From contig CALUVO010000082.1 of assembly GCA_944324245.1 (NCBI GenBank), forward strand, positions 1 through 62,617: a stretch of 62,617 bases of DNA, read 5' to 3'. Below the pieces are notes generated by a model. The model ran no database searches. It saw only the letters and a program-made list of their open reading frames with translations, and had not been told where the DNA came from. Made by a program: the position numbers and the translations under genes. Source of the DNA: Candidatus Gastranaerophilales bacterium. GTDB taxonomy: Bacteria > Cyanobacteriota > Vampirovibrionia > Gastranaerophilales > Gastranaerophilaceae. Each line of letters starts with the position of its first letter. Position 1 is the stretch's first letter. Positions 53,621 to 62,534 of the stretch are shown here, in pieces.

Positions 53621-55063
53621 CTACATATAGTATGCAACAAGCTGACAAAATCTTATCAATTTATCCGCAAAAAGACATATTATTACAGTTGCTGCAGCGC
53701 ACCCGTAAAGTATGAATTTTGACGAAATTACAGTATTGTCTATTGCTATATCTGTTTCTATCCGCCTGAACATAGCTCTTATTATTCTCCAATAGCCGTA
53801 TATCAATATTACAGAAGCAAGCATTGAAAAAATTAAAAATGGTAAAAATACAAATCCTGAGCGTGCTACAGCAGAAAAAACATACAATTTCGCAACAAAT
53901 CCGCAGGTTGGAGCCAGTCCTGCAAGGGCAATAAGAACAATAGTAAATGCTATTACATAATAAGGCCTGTGATAGATTATACCTTTTAATTCATCTAGAT
54001 TTTCAAGCTTTGCTGAATTATAAAGCAAAATTATAGCAGCCCATGCGCCAATATTTGCAAACAGATAACAAAACAGATAAAACAGCACGCTTGATAAACT
54101 GTAAACTGAAAATACACATAATCCCAGAAGCATTATTCCTGATTGTACGCTCATAGAATAAGCCATAATTCTTTTTAAATTTTCCTGTCTTATTAATGAT
54201 AAAGAACCCAAAAATATTGTAACCACAGAAATAACGGCAAGTACAATTTTTATTGTGTATGTGTAATGAAGAAAAGTCATCAAAATTCTCGATAAAACGG
54301 CAAAACATGTCAAAACAGGAATCAAAGACATATACGCTCCGATAGGGTGGCTTGCACCTTCAAAAGTATCCGGAAGCCAGCTTGAAAATGGCACCAGACC
54401 GAGCTTAAAAAGCAGAGTACAGATAATGAGTATCAAAGAAAATGTCAGCAATATCTGTGGCAGACTCGATAAGGAAGCTGCGTTTACCAGAAACAGGCTT
54501 ATTTTGGAGTAGTTAAATTGTGCACAAATTCCGTAAAGAATTGACAGACCGGCTAAAAACAGTGAAGATACAACAGCACCCTGCACAAGATATCCAAAAG
54601 TGAGCTGTTTTGCATTAGGATTCTTATTCAAAGACAACAGCAAGTAACAGGTCAGTCCCAGAGCTTCCAGTGACACAAACAGCCCTATAAAATCTACCGC
54701 ACTGACAGCACACATTGCAAAGAGTATTCCCGATAAAAATACGCTGAAGTATTCAAATGCCCTGTCTCTTTTTTCTCTTATCATATTTCTTGATAAAAGT
54801 GTAAGGAAAAATCCTGCCATTAATATCAGAATCTTAAAAAATACCGTATAAATATTTGTCAAAAATGTATAGTGAAAAGCGAAAGCTTCCGGTTCAATCT
54901 GCAGATAAAAAGTGGAGGCTATTGCCAGTACAATGCCCAGCAAAGTAAACCATTTTGATAATTTATACAAATATGTATTAAAAAATAAAGACGCAACAAG
55001 ATTAAATATTATAAATACGGTTATTATAAACTCCGGCATATAAGCAGCAATTATTTCTGACAT
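53621..55063 (-). CDS. nuoN: Complex I membrane subunit NuoN (divergent)
   Basis: The 480-residue antiporter-like subunit has about 14 membrane helices. The Glu in VSLEALGLTCY (133), the Lys in TLLFKLGLVPF (220) and the Lys in GFVAKLYVF (392) are retained. The central lysine that should lie in SVGPKA is Val250 (MSLIPVLTC). LKRIMAYSMSVQSG has Gln where a His is usual. The protein is recognisable but partly altered. It is the last gene of nuoJKLMN on the minus strand. Confidence 0.85.
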   Translation of the reverse strand: MSEIIAAYMPEFIITVFIIFNLVASLFFNTYLYKLSKWFTLLGIVLAIASTFYLQIEPEAFAFHYTFLTNIYTVFFKILILMAGFFLTLLSRNMIREKRDRAFEYFSVFLSGILFAMCAVSAVDFIGLFVSLEALGLTCYLLLSLNKNPNAKQLTFGYLVQGAVVSSLFLAGLSILYGICAQFNYSKISLFLVNAASLSSLPQILLTFSLILIICTLLFKLGLVPFSSWLPDTFEGASHPIGAYMSLIPVLTCFAVLSRILMTFLHYTYTIKIVLAVISVVTIFLGSLSLIRQENLKRIMAYSMSVQSGIMLLGLCVFSVYSLSSVLFYLFCYLFANIGAWAAIILLYNSAKLENLDELKGIIYHRPYYVIAFTIVLIALAGLAPTCGFVAKLYVFSAVARSGFVFLPFLIFSMLASVILIYGYWRIIRAMFRRIETDIAIDNTVISSKFILYGCAAATVIICLFADKLIRFCQLVAYYM

Positions 55064-55093
55064 TTACACGACTCCGCCTTTTACTTTATTGTT

Positions 55094-56617
55094 TTATACC
55101 TGCAATACATCTAAAATTATACTCGAAACAGATTGATAAATTTGTATAATACTCATCGGATAAACACCAAAATAAATGATTATAAGACATAATGCAGACA
55201 AAATGCTTACTTCCTGCGGAGATAAATCCTTTACTTTTTTCCACTGGTCAAGAAGTACGGAACAAAATACTTTGTAGAAAAAGTACATTATATATCCGGC
55301 AGAAACAACTATTGTCCCCAGCCCTACAAATGCTGCAATCTTTACGGTAAGCTGTTGATCAAGATTAGACAGCATTGCACCTGACAATACAAGCAGTTTT
55401 GGCGTAAACATTATAAGAAAAGGTATCCCTATCGCACTGAAACAAATAATCAATGCAAAATACATACATTTGGGCATAACCTGTCCGAGTCCGCCAAGAG
55501 ATGTAATATAAGTGGTTTTTGTTCTGAATTGTACGCTTGATATTATGACAAAAAGAGCTGCATATACTATTGCCGAGGCAATTGTCATAAAAACAGCACC
55601 GTTAAAGCCGTTTGTATTCAAACTGGCAAGACCTATCATTATAAAACCTGCAGAGGCAATCTGTGCATAAGAAACCATCTTTTTAATGCCGCTGCATACA
55701 ATTGACAAACAGCCGGCATATAACATATTTACCATACCCCAGATTATCAGTACCGGCGCAAATAGTTTAAATATTTCAGGGAAAACCTGCATATTAAATC
55801 TTATTAAACCATATACACCCGTGTTCAATAGAATTCCTGCAAGCATAATATTCACCGGCGCTGCAGCTTTGCTCTGTATATCAGGATACCAGTTGTGGAA
55901 AGGTACAAACGGCACACGCACAATAAAACCTATCAAAAAGTTTACAAATACCATAACCTGAAACCACACCGGATAGATTTTTTCATCCATATTGAGGGAT
56001 TCTATATTCGCCGTCAGTACATTGCTTACCGCAAAGTTGTAATAATACAGCAATAACATTCCGAAAATGAGAAACATGTTTGCAGCAAACGACGCTACAG
56101 TAAACTTCATTGCAGCTCTTCTTGCTTCCATATTACCCCATTGCGAAACAAGAAAATATACAGGTATCAATGTTAGTTCCCAGAATACAAAGAACAAAAA
56201 CATGTCCTTGGCGCAAAAAATACCAAGAATAGCAGACTCAAGCAAGAATACCAGAGAATAATACAATTTGTGCTTGGAACGAATATGAATTTTGCTCATA
56301 AACAGGGTTATTAAGATAATAAATGTTGTTAATACAGCCATCAGCAAAGCTATACCGTCAACAGCAAATTTTGCACTTATACCGAGACTTTTAAGCCACG
56401 ACATTCCAAAAAACGTCAATTCTTTTTCATAAGACATACCGAACATGCCGGGGTCGAAAAATGTAAGAAACAGTAATGCGTACAAAAAATGAAAACCCGC
56501 AAACCATTTTGCAAAACGCCGTACTTTTACCTGATGATTAGGAAAATACGGAAACATTATGATTAATGCTGCTATTACAGGTGCAAATATGAGCAATATT
56601 AACGATAAAAAATTCAT
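55094..56617 (-). CDS. nuoM: Complex I membrane subunit NuoM (divergent)
   Basis: The 507-residue antiporter-like subunit has about 14 helices. It keeps Glu147 (FWELTLIP), but at the positions that correspond to E. coli Lys234, Lys265 and Glu407 it has Arg234 (FIVRVPF), Asn265 (ILLNTGVYG) and Lys407 (FTPKLLVL). The usual IKKxIAYSSIxH is IKKMVSYAQIAS. Overall fold and length are normal; the proton-path residues are changed. It follows nuoL by 22 bp. Confidence 0.85.
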   Translation of the reverse strand: MNFLSLILLIFAPVIAALIIMFPYFPNHQVKVRRFAKWFAGFHFLYALLFLTFFDPGMFGMSYEKELTFFGMSWLKSLGISAKFAVDGIALLMAVLTTFIILITLFMSKIHIRSKHKLYYSLVFLLESAILGIFCAKDMFLFFVFWELTLIPVYFLVSQWGNMEARRAAMKFTVASFAANMFLIFGMLLLYYYNFAVSNVLTANIESLNMDEKIYPVWFQVMVFVNFLIGFIVRVPFVPFHNWYPDIQSKAAAPVNIMLAGILLNTGVYGLIRFNMQVFPEIFKLFAPVLIIWGMVNMLYAGCLSIVCSGIKKMVSYAQIASAGFIMIGLASLNTNGFNGAVFMTIASAIVYAALFVIISSVQFRTKTTYITSLGGLGQVMPKCMYFALIICFSAIGIPFLIMFTPKLLVLSGAMLSNLDQQLTVKIAAFVGLGTIVVSAGYIMYFFYKVFCSVLLDQWKKVKDLSPQEVSILSALCLIIIYFGVYPMSIIQIYQSVSSIILDVLQV

Positions 56618-56639
56618 ATTTATTTTCTCCGATAACTGA

Positions 56640-57797
56640 TTAAACTTTTATAAGTATTTGATAAAAAATAAGTACAAAAATGAGTATTAAAACAAGACCG
56701 GTTAGAGAATATATCAGATAAGACTGAAAATTTCCGCCCTGAAATTTCTTACAAAGATATGATAATGCTCTTACTGTTAGTTCCGTAAAATTTATAACCG
56801 TTTCTATTACATATTTTTCTGTCCAGTCGAACACTCTGCAGACGGGTACAAAAATTTTATTCAAAATACCGAGTATTATAAAAATCAACAAAAGTACAGG
56901 CACTGTCCAGATTAGATTTGTATTTAATTCGAAGAAAAAAGGATTCAATCTCAAAAATAGAAATATACCGGCAAGCGCTATAAGGCTGTTCTGATACAGG
57001 ACTATTTTTGATAAACCGCTTTCTGATTTTGACTCAAAAGTTATATATACAAATGCCTGCATAAATTTCATTAATATCATAAACAGCAGAATTGAACAGA
57101 ATAAAACAAATACAGGTGTTGTCATAAGAGAGCTTATACACGCTGCAATATTATTCATATTTGAATAAGCGAGCGCATTTACACCGGAAAGCTGATTGTA
57201 TATGACAGAATAGTACATTATTGTCAGCACACATAACAATAAAGTTAAATCACCGATTCTGTTAAAAATAAAAGACTTTATCCCTGCCTTTGATTGTTCA
57301 CGATTTTGAAAGTCAAAGTTAATCATTAGATAACCGGCAACTCCTGTAATTTCACAAAACAGGTATGTCTGGAAAATATTGGAACTTATAAATATTCCGT
57401 TTAACCCCATTGCAAAAAGGTTTAAATAAAACAAAAGACGCGGAAAATCATTGTGTTCTTTTAATTTTATAAAAGCAGCATTCTGGATTATAAAAGACAA
57501 TAGACAGGACAGCAATACAAAACTCACAGAGGTTTTATCCAGAAATATCCCCAGATAAAAGTTTATTTTGTCAAAAGATAACCACTGAAAATTTGAAGCG
57601 GTAGATAGATTTTTTATAACGGAATAATCAAACACCGCCAGTGCAAATACAAGACATACAAAAGATACAGCTATACTCATTGCAAAAAGAGTACTTTTTT
57701 CTGTCCTGTTTGATATAAGAGAGTTAAAACCTATTATTGTACACATAATAAGAGGTAAAATAACTATAAGATTTATATTTTCCACAAAAAAATCCAT
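56640..57797 (-). CDS. nuoL: Shortened NuoL-like complex I subunit
   Basis: The 385-residue protein is about 230 residues shorter than usual NuoL. N-terminal features (about 1-200) fit: LFCEITGVAGYLMINF with Glu149, SFIFNRIGDLTLL. A lysine in ILMKFMQ (244) may be the GKSAQ lysine. The WLPDAM..PTPVSALIH core and helices after it are absent. C-terminal elements (FDWTEKYVIETVIN, KFQGGNFQSYLIYS) match the NuoL end with its lateral helix. No other frame carries the missing part, so this is an in-frame reduction rather than a frameshift. Confidence 0.75.
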   Translation of the reverse strand: MDFFVENINLIVILPLIMCTIIGFNSLISNRTEKSTLFAMSIAVSFVCLVFALAVFDYSVIKNLSTASNFQWLSFDKINFYLGIFLDKTSVSFVLLSCLLSFIIQNAAFIKLKEHNDFPRLLFYLNLFAMGLNGIFISSNIFQTYLFCEITGVAGYLMINFDFQNREQSKAGIKSFIFNRIGDLTLLLCVLTIMYYSVIYNQLSGVNALAYSNMNNIAACISSLMTTPVFVLFCSILLFMILMKFMQAFVYITFESKSESGLSKIVLYQNSLIALAGIFLFLRLNPFFFELNTNLIWTVPVLLLIFIILGILNKIFVPVCRVFDWTEKYVIETVINFTELTVRALSYLCKKFQGGNFQSYLIYSLTGLVLILIFVLIFYQILIKV

Positions 57798-58120
57798 TAG
57801 TTCTCCTTATCTTTTATTTTTTCCGCATCAAGATATTCATTTGCCTGATAGATTTTGTACAGTATTACAAGAGCAATTATTGTTTGTACAACAGAAATTG
57901 TAAGTACAAAAATACATATTATATTTGCGTTTTCCATTGTTTTGTCGCAATAATGTCCGAAAGTCAGAAAATTTAGAACAATTGCTATTGTCATAATGAA
58001 CAAAGACATGACTGTTCTGAGCATATTTCTTGAAATCAACACCCCGATTAGCCCTGTAAGAAACAAAAACAAAGCCAGTATAAGATAATGAATTAAACCT
58101 ATATTTAAAATAACTGCCAT
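57797..58120 (-). CDS. nuoK: NuoK-like complex I subunit lacking both key glutamates
   Basis: The 107-residue, three-helix protein begins MAVILNIGLIHYLILALFLF, the NuoK pattern. Conserved Glu36 of the GxEL motif is Phe41 (VMSLFIM) and conserved Glu72 is Gln79 (SVVQTI), aligned by eye to E. coli NuoK. Both are needed for proton translocation in the family. Its start overlaps the nuoJ stop and its stop overlaps the nuoL start by one base (TAATG), so translation is coupled. Confidence 0.82.
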   Translation of the reverse strand: MAVILNIGLIHYLILALFLFLTGLIGVLISRNMLRTVMSLFIMTIAIVLNFLTFGHYCDKTMENANIICIFVLTISVVQTIIALVILYKIYQANEYLDAEKIKDKEN

Positions 58121-58638
58121 TATTTATCCTCCTCATTTTGCTTCTGCGTTTGAGAAGAGAGAAAAATACGAAGTACTGCCGCGGTAACAATTACCAGCAA
58201 CATAACAAGATGCAGCGGAAAAATATGCTGTGAAAATTTTACCGTATCAGAGGAATTTTCTATTATAAAATTAAAAATTGTGTATAAGGAATTGCTGTAT
58301 TCTTCATTGTAAAATAAGCAGGCTACTCCGCCAAATAACAGAACCCAAAACATTGAAATTATAATTTTTGCAGGATTTACGAGTTTTAGAGAAAGATTGA
58401 GTCTTCTTATTTTTTTTAGCAAAAGGAATATGTATACGGATAAAAATATTCCACACAGTATGAATTGAAAAACTGCCAGATATTTTGCATTTAATGCAAG
58501 ATATAAAAGTCCGGTTGTGCAGATAAGACAAAACAAAGAAATAAGAGCAAGATACATCCTCGATGCCAGAATAATACAGATGGCAGAGCCCACAATCAGT
58601 ATAAACAGAGAATAAAAATAAAAAATATTTGACTCCAC
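58120..58638 (-). CDS. nuoJ: NuoJ-like complex I subunit
   Basis: The 172-residue membrane protein has about five helices and lies where nuoJ belongs, directly before nuoK. Sequence support is weaker than for nuoM: YLALNAKYLAVFQFILCGIF replaces the family segment that includes the VYVGA hinge. The start is a GTG (58638), with GGGAG a bit distant upstream. No nuoA-I lies before it; the divergent gene at 58735 starts instead. The call leans on position and hydrophobicity. Confidence 0.65.
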   Translation of the reverse strand: MESNIFYFYSLFILIVGSAICIILASRMYLALISLFCLICTTGLLYLALNAKYLAVFQFILCGIFLSVYIFLLLKKIRRLNLSLKLVNPAKIIISMFWVLLFGGVACLFYNEEYSNSLYTIFNFIIENSSDTVKFSQHIFPLHLVMLLVIVTAAVLRIFLSSQTQKQNEEDK

Positions 58639-58734
58639 TTAGTGCTTTTCTCCCGTAATATTCTAATATTATTTATATCATATCTTACAGGTGATATAAT
58701 AATAATGTTGTGAATTATTAAGTTTAATTTTTTT

Positions 58735-59343
58735 ATGAAAAAAATAATACTTGTTTTTATAATTATATTATCTCTTTTCAGCGTTTTTTGCAGACAAAAA
58801 GCTTTTTGCGTATCAAACGCTATTGAGGCTACGTCCAACGAGTACTGTATCAAAGGAGACAAAATTCTTGATTATTATGAACGGCTCGAGAACAAAACAA
58901 ACGGTGACAGATATTTAAATGCTGCAAAATATTTTTATTATCAGGCCTCCAGAGTGGACTTGTCTAATCCCAATGCTCTTATCGGCAGAGCCAGAGTAGC
59001 TGTTTATCAAAACAGAATAAGAGATGCCAAAAACGATTTGATGGTTGCATTAAACTTTAACGAAGCAAATCCGAAAGTGAGTTATTATCTCGGCGAAGTG
59101 TTTTTTATCGAAGGGAACTATACAGAAGCCATAGATTTTTACAACTGGGCGTACTCACACGGATACAGATATGATTACAAAACAAATTTAAAACTCGGTA
59201 TCTGTTATGAAAAATTGAATGACGTTAAAATGGCAAAAAAACATTATACAAATGCAATCAATATAATGCCTGCATCAATCGAAGCAAAAGCCCGTATGCA
59301 GGGGCTTGATGTTATTAATACAAATTACGAAGAAGCTAAATAA
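58735..59343 (+). CDS. Secreted TPR-repeat protein
   Basis: The 202-residue protein has a hydrophobic signal sequence (MKKIILVFIIILSLFSVF) and three to four tetratricopeptide repeats. These include ANPKVSYYLGEVFFIEGNYT and LGICYEKLNDVKMAKKHYTN. It resembles the secreted TPR proteins at 17709-18272 and 39002-40612 in layout. It is divergent from nuoJ and upstream of the polyprenyl synthase gene. Partners are unknown. Confidence 0.8.
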   Translation: MKKIILVFIIILSLFSVFCRQKAFCVSNAIEATSNEYCIKGDKILDYYERLENKTNGDRYLNAAKYFYYQASRVDLSNPNALIGRARVAVYQNRIRDAKNDLMVALNFNEANPKVSYYLGEVFFIEGNYTEAIDFYNWAYSHGYRYDYKTNLKLGICYEKLNDVKMAKKHYTNAINIMPASIEAKARMQGLDVINTNYEEAK

Positions 59344-59413
59344 TCATTTCTTATTTGCTTATGGAATAAGTACTATTTTTAAGATATAATCAAATAAAAA
59401 TAGGGTTAGTAAA

Positions 59414-60367
59414 TTGTCTGACAAACATTTTAATGAACAGTATCTAAAATTAATTTATCCTGTGCAAGAGCACTTTGAAAAACTTGACAAATATATTAAC
59501 AATTATTTCCCATTAGGCAATAAAAAAGAAATACAGCCTATTATCCGAGAGTTTTTATCAATAAAAGGCAAAAGAATCCGGCCTGTTCTCATTTTTTTAA
59601 CACTAAAAGCTCTAAACAAAACTATAGAAGACGGTCATTACAAAATTGCTCTGGCAAATGAAATTGTACACAACGCAACATTAATACACGATGATATTAT
59701 AGATTGTTCCTTATTAAGACGCGGGCAAAAAACCCTGAATTTTAGCTATGACAGCAAACTTGCTGTACTTGCCGGAGATTACCTTCTCACTGAAGTATTA
59801 AAACTGCTCTCTGATATGGATAATGATATAAGACAAATCTATACAAATGCGCTTTCTTCCATGATAAACGGAGAGCTTAACCAGTATTTTAACAGATTTA
59901 AAATTCTAACGATTGATGAATACATAGAAAAATCAAAAGCTAAAACAGCAGAACTTTTTGCTGCATGCATTGTCAGTGCATACCGTTTTAACTCGGATAA
60001 CAAAAAAGAACTGGAACAGCTTAAGAATTTTGCGCTGAATTTCGGCATAGCGTTTCAAATTCATAATGATTTAGAAAATTTGAACAATCCGGACAAACTT
60101 AATGAGGATATACAAAACGGTGATTACAGCGCGCCTGTTATTTTTTATGCACAGGAAAAATGCCAGGATAAAACCTGCAGATTGGATAATCCTGCCTTAA
60201 TATTAAAGCAATTGAAAAAAACAGCAGCTATCAATAAAACAAAAGAACTTATAAAAAGTTATATTACACAGGCTATTGAAAATCTCTCTTTTATTGAGGA
60301 TAATTTATACAAGCAAACATTAATTGATTTGTGCAACTTATATATAACAGAAAAAAATGATGGATAA
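59414..60367 (+). CDS. Polyprenyl diphosphate synthase with altered second Asp-rich motif
   Basis: This 317-residue protein condenses isopentenyl units into a prenyl chain. The first Asp-rich motif is canonical (LIHDDIIDCSLLRRG, Asp93/94/97), and GKRIRPV and KTAELF are present. The second motif, normally DDxxD, is NDLEN at residues 218-222. The start is TTG 59414 with a weak ribosome binding site. Chain length is not readable; it may serve quinone or undecaprenyl-like carriers. Its end overlaps lepB by 11 bp, so the two are coupled. Confidence 0.87.
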   Translation: MSDKHFNEQYLKLIYPVQEHFEKLDKYINNYFPLGNKKEIQPIIREFLSIKGKRIRPVLIFLTLKALNKTIEDGHYKIALANEIVHNATLIHDDIIDCSLLRRGQKTLNFSYDSKLAVLAGDYLLTEVLKLLSDMDNDIRQIYTNALSSMINGELNQYFNRFKILTIDEYIEKSKAKTAELFAACIVSAYRFNSDNKKELEQLKNFALNFGIAFQIHNDLENLNNPDKLNEDIQNGDYSAPVIFYAQEKCQDKTCRLDNPALILKQLKKTAAINKTKELIKSYITQAIENLSFIEDNLYKQTLIDLCNLYITEKNDG

Positions 60368-60992
60368 AAAAACAAAAGAAAAAATTATCGGAGCACTCAA
60401 AGAAACTGTAGAAACAGTTGTATTTGTAGTTGTTATGGTAGTTATCATAAGATTCTTTATCGGTGAAATCAGATGGATACCGTCAGCCTCTATGCATCCT
60501 ACGCTTATTGAAGGCGACAGAATTTTTGTTGAAAGGTTCTCCAGATTTTATTCAGAGCCTAAACGCGGGGATATAATGGTCTTTTATCCTCCGGAAGAAG
60601 AGATAAAAACAGACCCGCTTTCTGTTATGGCAAGACTGACAGGATTTTTCTGCAAGGATGTTGCATACATAAAAAGAGTTATCGGTGTACCGGGTGATAA
60701 ACTGGAAGTAAAAGAAATGTCTGACGGCAGCTACAGAGTTTATATAAATAATAAACCTTTAAAAGAAAATTACATTATGAGCCCCGATGACTACATTCCC
60801 TGCACCGGTGAAATGTTTTGCGGTCCTATGAAAATTCCTGCAGGCAATTATTTTATGATGGGTGACAACAGAGGCAACTCGCAGGATTCCAGATTCTGGG
60901 GCTTTTTGCCTAAGGAAAGATTTATCGGCAGGGCGGTATTCCTTTTCTGGCCGCCGACAAGAATGAATATTTTTACTAGGCCTCAATACTAA
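60357..60992 (+). CDS. lepB: Signal peptidase I
   Basis: LepB removes signal peptides at the membrane. The 211-residue protein has one N-terminal transmembrane helix (about 19-36), catalytic Ser45 in IPSASMHPTL, catalytic Lys106 in AYIKRVIGVPGDK and the GDNRGNSQDSRFWG box. A second ATG at 60360 is equally plausible. The gene overlaps the polyprenyl synthase end and lies close upstream of nagZ. Confidence 0.94.
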   Translation: MMDKKTKEKIIGALKETVETVVFVVVMVVIIRFFIGEIRWIPSASMHPTLIEGDRIFVERFSRFYSEPKRGDIMVFYPPEEEIKTDPLSVMARLTGFFCKDVAYIKRVIGVPGDKLEVKEMSDGSYRVYINNKPLKENYIMSPDDYIPCTGEMFCGPMKIPAGNYFMMGDNRGNSQDSRFWGFLPKERFIGRAVFLFWPPTRMNIFTRPQY

Positions 60993-61007
60993 TCAATCTG
61001 CAGCAGT

Positions 61008-62012
61008 ATGGAAGAAGATTTATTAAAAAAACTCAGTATAGAACAAAAACTGTATCAGATGTTTATTCTCGGATACGAAGGCGAAAATCCTCATGCCTGC
61101 CCGAATCTGATTAATGCTTTAAAATCAGGCCTCGGCGGTGTGATATTTTTTACACAAAATATCTGTGATAAAGAACGATTCAAGAATTCTGTTCAAATGA
61201 TAAAAGATGATGCTCTGATACCGCCGTTTTTAAGCATTGATCAAGAAGGCGGCAGAGTGGAACGAACGCTGAATCTTTACGGAAAAAGCCATTACCTTAG
61301 CGCAAGAGATTCTGCAAAACAGGGTGAAGATACTGTCAGACAGCAATGCCAATGGATATCGGAGGAACTAAAATATCTCGGGCTAAATATGAATTTTGCT
61401 CCGGTTCTGGACGTGGACACAAATCCTGATAACCCGATAATCGCAGACAGGTCTTATTCAAAGAATCCGGATGAAGTTATAAAATACGGAAGAATTGCAG
61501 CAGAAACATATCTTAAAAACAATATAATCCCTGTCGGCAAACATTTCCCGGGGCATGGAGACACTTCGGCTGACTCTCATCTCGAAATGCCTGAGACAAA
61601 TCTTTCTATAGATGAGCTTGAAAATATCCACATAAAACCTTTTAAAGTGTTATGCGATATTCTCCCTGCAATAATGGTTGCGCATGTACACTACAAAGCT
61701 TTTGATTCGCAAAAGATTCCAGCCTCTGTTTCTTCAAACATAATAAACGGATATCTGAGAAATAAACTTAATTTTAAAGGACTTATTATATCAGATGATA
61801 TGGTTATGGGAGGTATAAGGAAATTTTCTCCCTTTGAAGCCTGCAAACGGGCAATAAATGCAGGCGTTAACATGTTTATATACAGAAATTCTGATGACTG
61901 TACAATAGATTTAATAAAACAGCTCGCTGATGCCGTAAAAAAAGGCGAAATAGATATAAAAAACATTGATAATAGTATTGAACATATCCGATTAATTAAA
62001 AAATGTTTCTAA
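61008..62012 (+). CDS. nagZ: Beta-N-acetylhexosaminidase (GH3)
   Basis: NagZ removes N-acetylglucosamine from anhydro-muropeptides or other GlcNAc glycans. The 334-residue protein has a GH3 barrel with SIDQEGGRVERT, KHFPGHGDTSADSH (the His of the acid/base dyad) and IISDDMVMGGI (the nucleophilic Asp near 260). It has no signal peptide, which favours a cytoplasmic peptidoglycan recycling role, in keeping with the LD-carboxypeptidase upstream in the window. It follows lepB by 15 bp. Confidence 0.92.
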   Translation: MEEDLLKKLSIEQKLYQMFILGYEGENPHACPNLINALKSGLGGVIFFTQNICDKERFKNSVQMIKDDALIPPFLSIDQEGGRVERTLNLYGKSHYLSARDSAKQGEDTVRQQCQWISEELKYLGLNMNFAPVLDVDTNPDNPIIADRSYSKNPDEVIKYGRIAAETYLKNNIIPVGKHFPGHGDTSADSHLEMPETNLSIDELENIHIKPFKVLCDILPAIMVAHVHYKAFDSQKIPASVSSNIINGYLRNKLNFKGLIISDDMVMGGIRKFSPFEACKRAINAGVNMFIYRNSDDCTIDLIKQLADAVKKGEIDIKNIDNSIEHIRLIKKCF

Positions 62013-62130
62013 AAATTAACCTAAAATATCTTCCCCTCTTGCTATGTAAACATGTTTTAATTAATATAGGTTTATTGTCACCGAATTATGGTCAGGAAAA
62101 GAATTATAATAAGTATAAAGGAATAAAACA

Positions 62131-62487
62131 ATGAATCCGATAGTTGAAGCATTAGGAAAAAAACACATTGAAAATAGCAATCTTCCGGAATTAAACCCCG
62201 GAGATACTGTTAAAGTATTTGTAAGAATCATCGAAGGCAACAAAGAAAGAACTCAGGCTTTTGAAGGTATTATCATTAAAAAGAGAGGTTCAGGCGTAGG
62301 CAAAACCATCACAGTGAGAAAAACATTCCAGGGTGTTGGTGTTGAAAGAGTATTCCCTGTATACTCTCCGAGACTCGAAAAAATTCAGGTTGTAAGACGC
62401 GGTGACGTTAGAAGAGCAAAACTCTACTACCTCAGAGAACGTTCAGGTAAAGCAACAAGAATTAAAGAAAAAATCGAAAAAAGATAA
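62131..62487 (+). CDS. rplS: 50S ribosomal protein L19
   Basis: The 118-residue protein has the L19 pattern ([51 protein letters not shown] and [13 protein letters not shown]). Length is normal. AAGGA lies upstream of ATG 62131. It precedes a terminator. The usual neighbours rimM and trmD are absent here. Confidence 0.96.
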   Translation: MNPIVEALGKKHIENSNLPELNPGDTVKVFVRIIEGNKERTQAFEGIIIKKRGSGVGKTITVRKTFQGVGVERVFPVYSPRLEKIQVVRRGDVRRAKLYYLRERSGKATRIKEKIEKR

Positions 62488-62495
62488 TCTTAAAA

Positions 62496-62534
62496 GGCTA
62501 TGTCACAACAAACAGTTGATAAATAGCCATTTTT
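62496..62534 (+). terminator. Terminator after rplS
   Basis: GGCTAT (62496-62501) pairs with ATAGCC (62523-62528) across a 21-base loop, then ATTTTTA. A second hairpin, TAGGGGAG (62536-62543) with CTCCCCTA (62552-62559), follows directly. The first fits a terminator; the second could back it up. The final 58 bases show no gene. Confidence 0.6.

Noticed and set aside
53621..58638. Mrp-type antiporter operon
   Set aside because: Gene order J-K-L-M-N and the NuoM/NuoN lengths fit complex I better; no MrpE/F/G-like genes are present.
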